Source: a virus
Length of the DNA: 30,047 nt
IMG/VR virus record: IMGVR_UViG_3300032322_002385
Span: 1 to 30,047 of that record
Direction: 5' to 3' (one strand)
Part shown: piece after piece, positions 28,278 through 30,047 of the stretch
Numbering within the stretch: the stretch's first letter is position 1
Layout of the letters: the number at the start of each line of letters is the position of its first letter
Translations under genes and position numbers: made by a program
Notes under the pieces: model-generated
The model's input: only the letters and a program-made list of their open reading frames with translations
Databases searched by the model: none
What the model was told of the DNA's origin: nothing

Positions 28278-29168
28278 TTATTCTTTACTTAGCTTACGAG
28301 CTTGAGCATCGGCTGATTTATGACTTAACCATTCCCAATCATTTTTTGGACCTGTTTGAGTATAATACTGTTCTTTTGGAATTCGATTTAACGTTCCTTC
28401 TTTATTAATTACTATTACCATGCCTTGATTTTGTTTGCCCCATGATTTAACATTCTGCTGTTTTGCTCGAGCTTTTTTAATTTTTTCTTTAGTTTTTGCA
28501 GAGAGCGGACCTTTATTTTGTTGTGCGGCCTTCATATTAGCACGAGCTTGCTCAGACTTAGGTTTTCTAAGTTTAGCTTTAGTTTCCTCAGATCTTTTTT
28601 TGCCTATTAATTTGGCTCGGCGTTTTTCAATAGTTTCTGCAGATTGTTTTTTGCCTAAATTAGCCTCTCTTAACTTTTGTTTACTTGCGTCTGGGAACTG
28701 CCATTCGCCTTTTTTGCGAAGAGTTCCGTTTCTTGCTTTAGTAGCTAATCCCTTTTCTGCGGCAACTTTGGCTACGTCAGGAGGCAACGGCTTTGGAACT
28801 CCGCGTTGTTTTGCAGCGATTCTTTCTACCATCTCTCTTGGTCTCGGCCCAAACCAAGTTGCGCCACCGTCTGTGCCATTCTCAATAATCTGATTAGCCC
28901 ATATTTTTTTGTTGTCTTCGTTTACGGCTTTAACAATGTTATTTTCAATGGAGAATAACTTAGCGGCTTGAATGCATTCTTCTTTGTTGATGTAATAACC
29001 TATAATTTCTGTAGTTACATCATTACCGTGTTTTTTAAGGTGAGCAGTCCAATAAATTCCAGAACCGCGATATTGGTAAGGATCACCTGTAGTTTTACCA
29101 AAGTATTTTAGGCCAGTTACATTATGGGTTTTGGTATATAGAGTGGTAGGTTTAAATGGTTTACCCAT
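28278..29168 (-). CDS. GIY-YIG homing endonuclease with NUMOD3-like repeats
   Basis: 296 aa. The N-terminal T-L-Y-T-K-T-H, then L-K-Y-F-G-K-T, is a degenerate GIY-YIG start, followed by Y-R-G-S-G-I-Y-W. From about 165 to 245 come basic repeats of the form L-G-K-K-x-S-A-E-T and K-R-S-E-E-T-K-A-K, the NUMOD3 DNA-binding modules of SegD-like enzymes. It is AT-richer than its neighbours, as mobile endonuclease genes in phages usually are. It lies free-standing between the 29210-29608 gene and infA, and its stop region supplies the infA ribosome-binding site. Confidence 0.82.
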   Translation of the reverse strand: MGKPFKPTTLYTKTHNVTGLKYFGKTTGDPYQYRGSGIYWTAHLKKHGNDVTTEIIGYYINKEECIQAAKLFSIENNIVKAVNEDNKKIWANQIIENGTDGGATWFGPRPREMVERIAAKQRGVPKPLPPDVAKVAAEKGLATKARNGTLRKKGEWQFPDASKQKLREANLGKKQSAETIEKRRAKLIGKKRSEETKAKLRKPKSEQARANMKAAQQNKGPLSAKTKEKIKKARAKQQNVKSWGKQNQGMVIVINKEGTLNRIPKEQYYTQTGPKNDWEWLSHKSADAQARKLSKE

Positions 29169-29173
29169 GGTAA
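29161..29173 (-). promoter_or_regulatory. Inverted repeat around the GIY-YIG start codon
   Basis: Minus strand TTACC-ATG-GGTAA: 5-base arms with the start codon as the centre. In RNA the AUG would be held in or near a tight loop. Short, so chance is possible, but it resembles the translation brakes seen on other homing endonuclease genes. Confidence 0.35.
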
Positions 29174-29175
29174 TT

Positions 29176-29183
29176 TATTTATG
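29176..29183 (-). promoter_or_regulatory. CATAAATA late-promoter-like box before the GIY-YIG gene
   Basis: Minus-strand CATAAATA, 7 bases before the ATG at 29168. Both homing endonuclease genes of the window carry this box directly upstream, which suggests private late promoters. Confidence 0.45.
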
Positions 29184-29184
29184 C

Positions 29185-29218
29185 CTATCGTCTTATTACC
29201 TATGTAAATCTATCGTCT
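29185..29218. repeat. 9-base direct repeat upstream of the GIY-YIG gene
   Basis: CTATCGTCT occurs at 29185-29193 and 29210-29218. The second copy is the end and stop of the 29210-29608 gene. The first lies 16 bases away next to the CATAAATA box. It may be a scar of the endonuclease insertion. Confidence 0.5.
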
Positions 29219-29608
29219 CATCCTAGCAATCTCTACGATATGGTCGGAATCAAATACTGGGACGGCATTAGATTTTGCCATCTGTGCTATTCCGACTACA
29301 GCATCTCCGGTATAGGTCTGGTCATGCTTTTTCACGCAAGGAATCCAACCAGTGTCACGGCTTTCTATGCGAGGAGTTTCACGTCCGAGTGGAGGTGCTA
29401 GATTTACAGTGAGAGTGCCACGTGGACTTTTGGGTTCAGGTGCGGATTTGCTGAACTTGGGAGCCATTTGCTTGAAGTTTCCAAGACGTTGTTCCCATTC
29501 TTGTTGTAGCAGTTCGGCCTTTCTTTTGGCTTCAGCACTGGCCCAACGTCGTGGACCCTTTTTCTTGCCTGTGGTTGTAAGCCAAGGACCTTCCAAATGA
29601 AATGCCAT
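29210..29608 (-). CDS. Conserved phage protein of unknown function
   Basis: 132 aa. It starts M-A-F-H-L-E-G-P-W-L-T-T-T-G-K-K-K-G and has a very basic helical N-terminal half (R-R-W-A-S-A-E-A-K-R-K-A-E). A Pro-rich linker follows, then a compact C-terminal part containing D-T-G-W-I-P-C and Y-T-G-D-A-V-V-G-I-A-Q-M. I have seen this type in T4-like phages of open water but know no function. GGAGG lies 6 bases before the ATG and is part of a long hairpin with an internal promoter. Confidence 0.65.
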   Translation of the reverse strand: MAFHLEGPWLTTTGKKKGPRRWASAEAKRKAELLQQEWEQRLGNFKQMAPKFSKSAPEPKSPRGTLTVNLAPPLGRETPRIESRDTGWIPCVKKHDQTYTGDAVVGIAQMAKSNAVPVFDSDHIVEIARMRR

Positions 29609-29615
29609 TATACGC

Positions 29616-29658
29616 CTCCAGATCTTTTATTCATACTACTATTATAACAGATCTGGAG
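29616..29658 (-). promoter_or_regulatory. RBS-sequestering hairpin with 10-base-pair stem
   Basis: Perfect inverted repeat: CTCCAGATCT at 29616-29625 and AGATCTGGAG at 29649-29658, with a 23-base loop. On the minus strand the 3' arm carries the GGAGG of the downstream gene, so read-through RNA would hide the ribosome-binding site. There is no U-run, so it is not a standard terminator. Confidence 0.7.
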
Positions 29659-29669
29659 TTTTGGGTCAA
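29641..29669 (-). promoter_or_regulatory. Sigma70-like promoter TTGACC-N17-TATAAT inside the hairpin
   Basis: Minus strand: TTGACC at 29669-29664 (5/6), a 17-base spacer, and a perfect TATAAT at 29646-29641. The predicted start, near 29634, lies in the hairpin loop, so transcripts begun here lack the 5' arm and leave the ribosome-binding site free. Confidence 0.72.
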
Positions 29670-29673
29670 CCGT

Positions 29674-29988
29674 TTACTTGAACAAGATCATGGCCATGAC
29701 CACAGCCTGGATCGTAAAACCCATGCCAATTGTGACAATGTTTAACATGTCTTTGAGTACCACGGCTCTGGCAAACAACAAGACCAGGCCAGTCCACATG
29801 AACAACACTATGTCCAGGTTGGGCACTGTGTCAGACAGTCCTGTGAGCAAGGCCAACAGCGTGGGTATAGTAGCACAGTGTATGACTACTACCGCCAACC
29901 AACCCAGGGTATCAGCACTTACTTTGGGCCAGTGTTGATCTAACCAGGTTCTTAAAGAATTCAATAACTCGTCTAATTTGATTATCAT
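29674..29988 (-). CDS. Three-TM phage membrane protein
   Basis: 104 aa. An amphipathic N-terminus is followed by hydrophobic segments at about 28-50, 58-75 and 84-103. No signal peptide or known motif. The ATG overlaps the upstream partial gene's stop (ATGA). It could be a holin-like or superinfection-exclusion protein, but nothing decides between these. Confidence 0.65.
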   Translation of the reverse strand: MIIKLDELLNSLRTWLDQHWPKVSADTLGWLAVVVIHCATIPTLLALLTGLSDTVPNLDIVLFMWTGLVLLFARAVVLKDMLNIVTIGMGFTIQAVVMAMILFK

Positions 29989-30047
29989 ATTTTGTCCGCA
30001 TAAAAAATGTGTCTCCCAAATTTAGCTACCTGTGGTTTGCCCCACTG
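29985..30047 (-). CDS. C-terminal end of an unidentified gene (partial)
   Basis: An open frame enters from the right edge, encodes 20 residues ending in F-G-R-H-I-F-Y-A-D-K-I, and stops at TGA 29985-29987, overlapping the next ATG as ATGA. The overlap is of the kind used throughout this genome, which supports it. Too short to identify. Confidence 0.5.
   Translation of the reverse strand, partial: QWGKPQVAKFGRHIFYADKI

Noticed and set aside
29616-29658. Long hairpin read as a rho-independent terminator
   Set aside because: There is no U-run after the stem on the minus strand; the arm holds a ribosome-binding site and a promoter instead.
1-30047. tRNA or rRNA genes
   Set aside because: No cloverleaf with a T-arm consensus or rRNA-like segment was found when reading the gaps on both strands; the gaps are short.

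Overview
The window looks like part of a large lytic T4-like (myovirus) phage genome, probably from an aquatic bacterium. The evidence is a T4-type clamp-loader ATPase (gp44), a PhoH ATPase, and a set of small proteins I recognise as the conserved hypothetical set of marine and freshwater T4-like phages. There are also long fibre or adhesin genes with GN/ITGG repeats, a GH19 endolysin, two homing endonucleases and almost no gene-free DNA. No photosynthesis genes are present. A tripartite-tricarboxylate (Bug/TctC) binding protein hints at a proteobacterial, perhaps betaproteobacterial, host; that is inference. Nearly all genes lie on the minus strand and are joined by ATGA or TGATG overlaps. 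Three plus-strand genes (2141-3445, 8412-9152, 11115-11852) each run convergently into the next minus-strand gene.

Layout, reading the + coordinates upward. 1-2089: lysis region with an i-spanin-like membrane protein cut by the window edge, a glycine-amidinotransferase-like enzyme and a GH19 endolysin. 2141-9799: accessory metabolic region with three sulfotransferase-like proteins, an APS-kinase-like/nucleotidyltransferase fusion, a 2OG-Fe(II)-oxygenase-like protein, a periplasmic Bug/TctC protein, a methyltransferase, two SGNH-hydrolase-like proteins and a small conserved gene broken by two frameshifts. 9831-12448: two conserved phage hypotheticals, PhoH and a HAD phosphatase. 12468-19267: replication and early block with gp44, a HhH-GPD glycosylase, a GroES-like protein, a DnaE-like palm fragment, many small conserved genes and two radical SAM enzymes. 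It is led by a sigma70-type promoter with a palindrome in its spacer.

19312-24769: three virion or fibre genes. 24829-28045: an IscA/ErpA-type Fe-S carrier, a Fe/Mn superoxide dismutase, an SGNH hydrolase and a third radical SAM enzyme, with an HNH homing endonuclease inserted. 28048-30047: translation factor IF-1 with an apparent ATC start codon, a GIY-YIG homing endonuclease, a conserved phage protein behind a promoter-in-hairpin arrangement, and a membrane protein.

How the genes may work together (inference). The Fe-S carrier and SOD could support the three radical SAM enzymes. The kinase/nucleotidyltransferase could supply an activated donor to the sulfotransferase-like proteins. IF-1 and the GroES-like protein would tune host translation and folding. 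Several control elements are visible at base level: NATAAATA late-promoter-like boxes, RNA hairpins over ribosome-binding sites, two strong sigma70-like promoters and a non-AUG start. All functional names come from motif recognition by eye; no database search was run.
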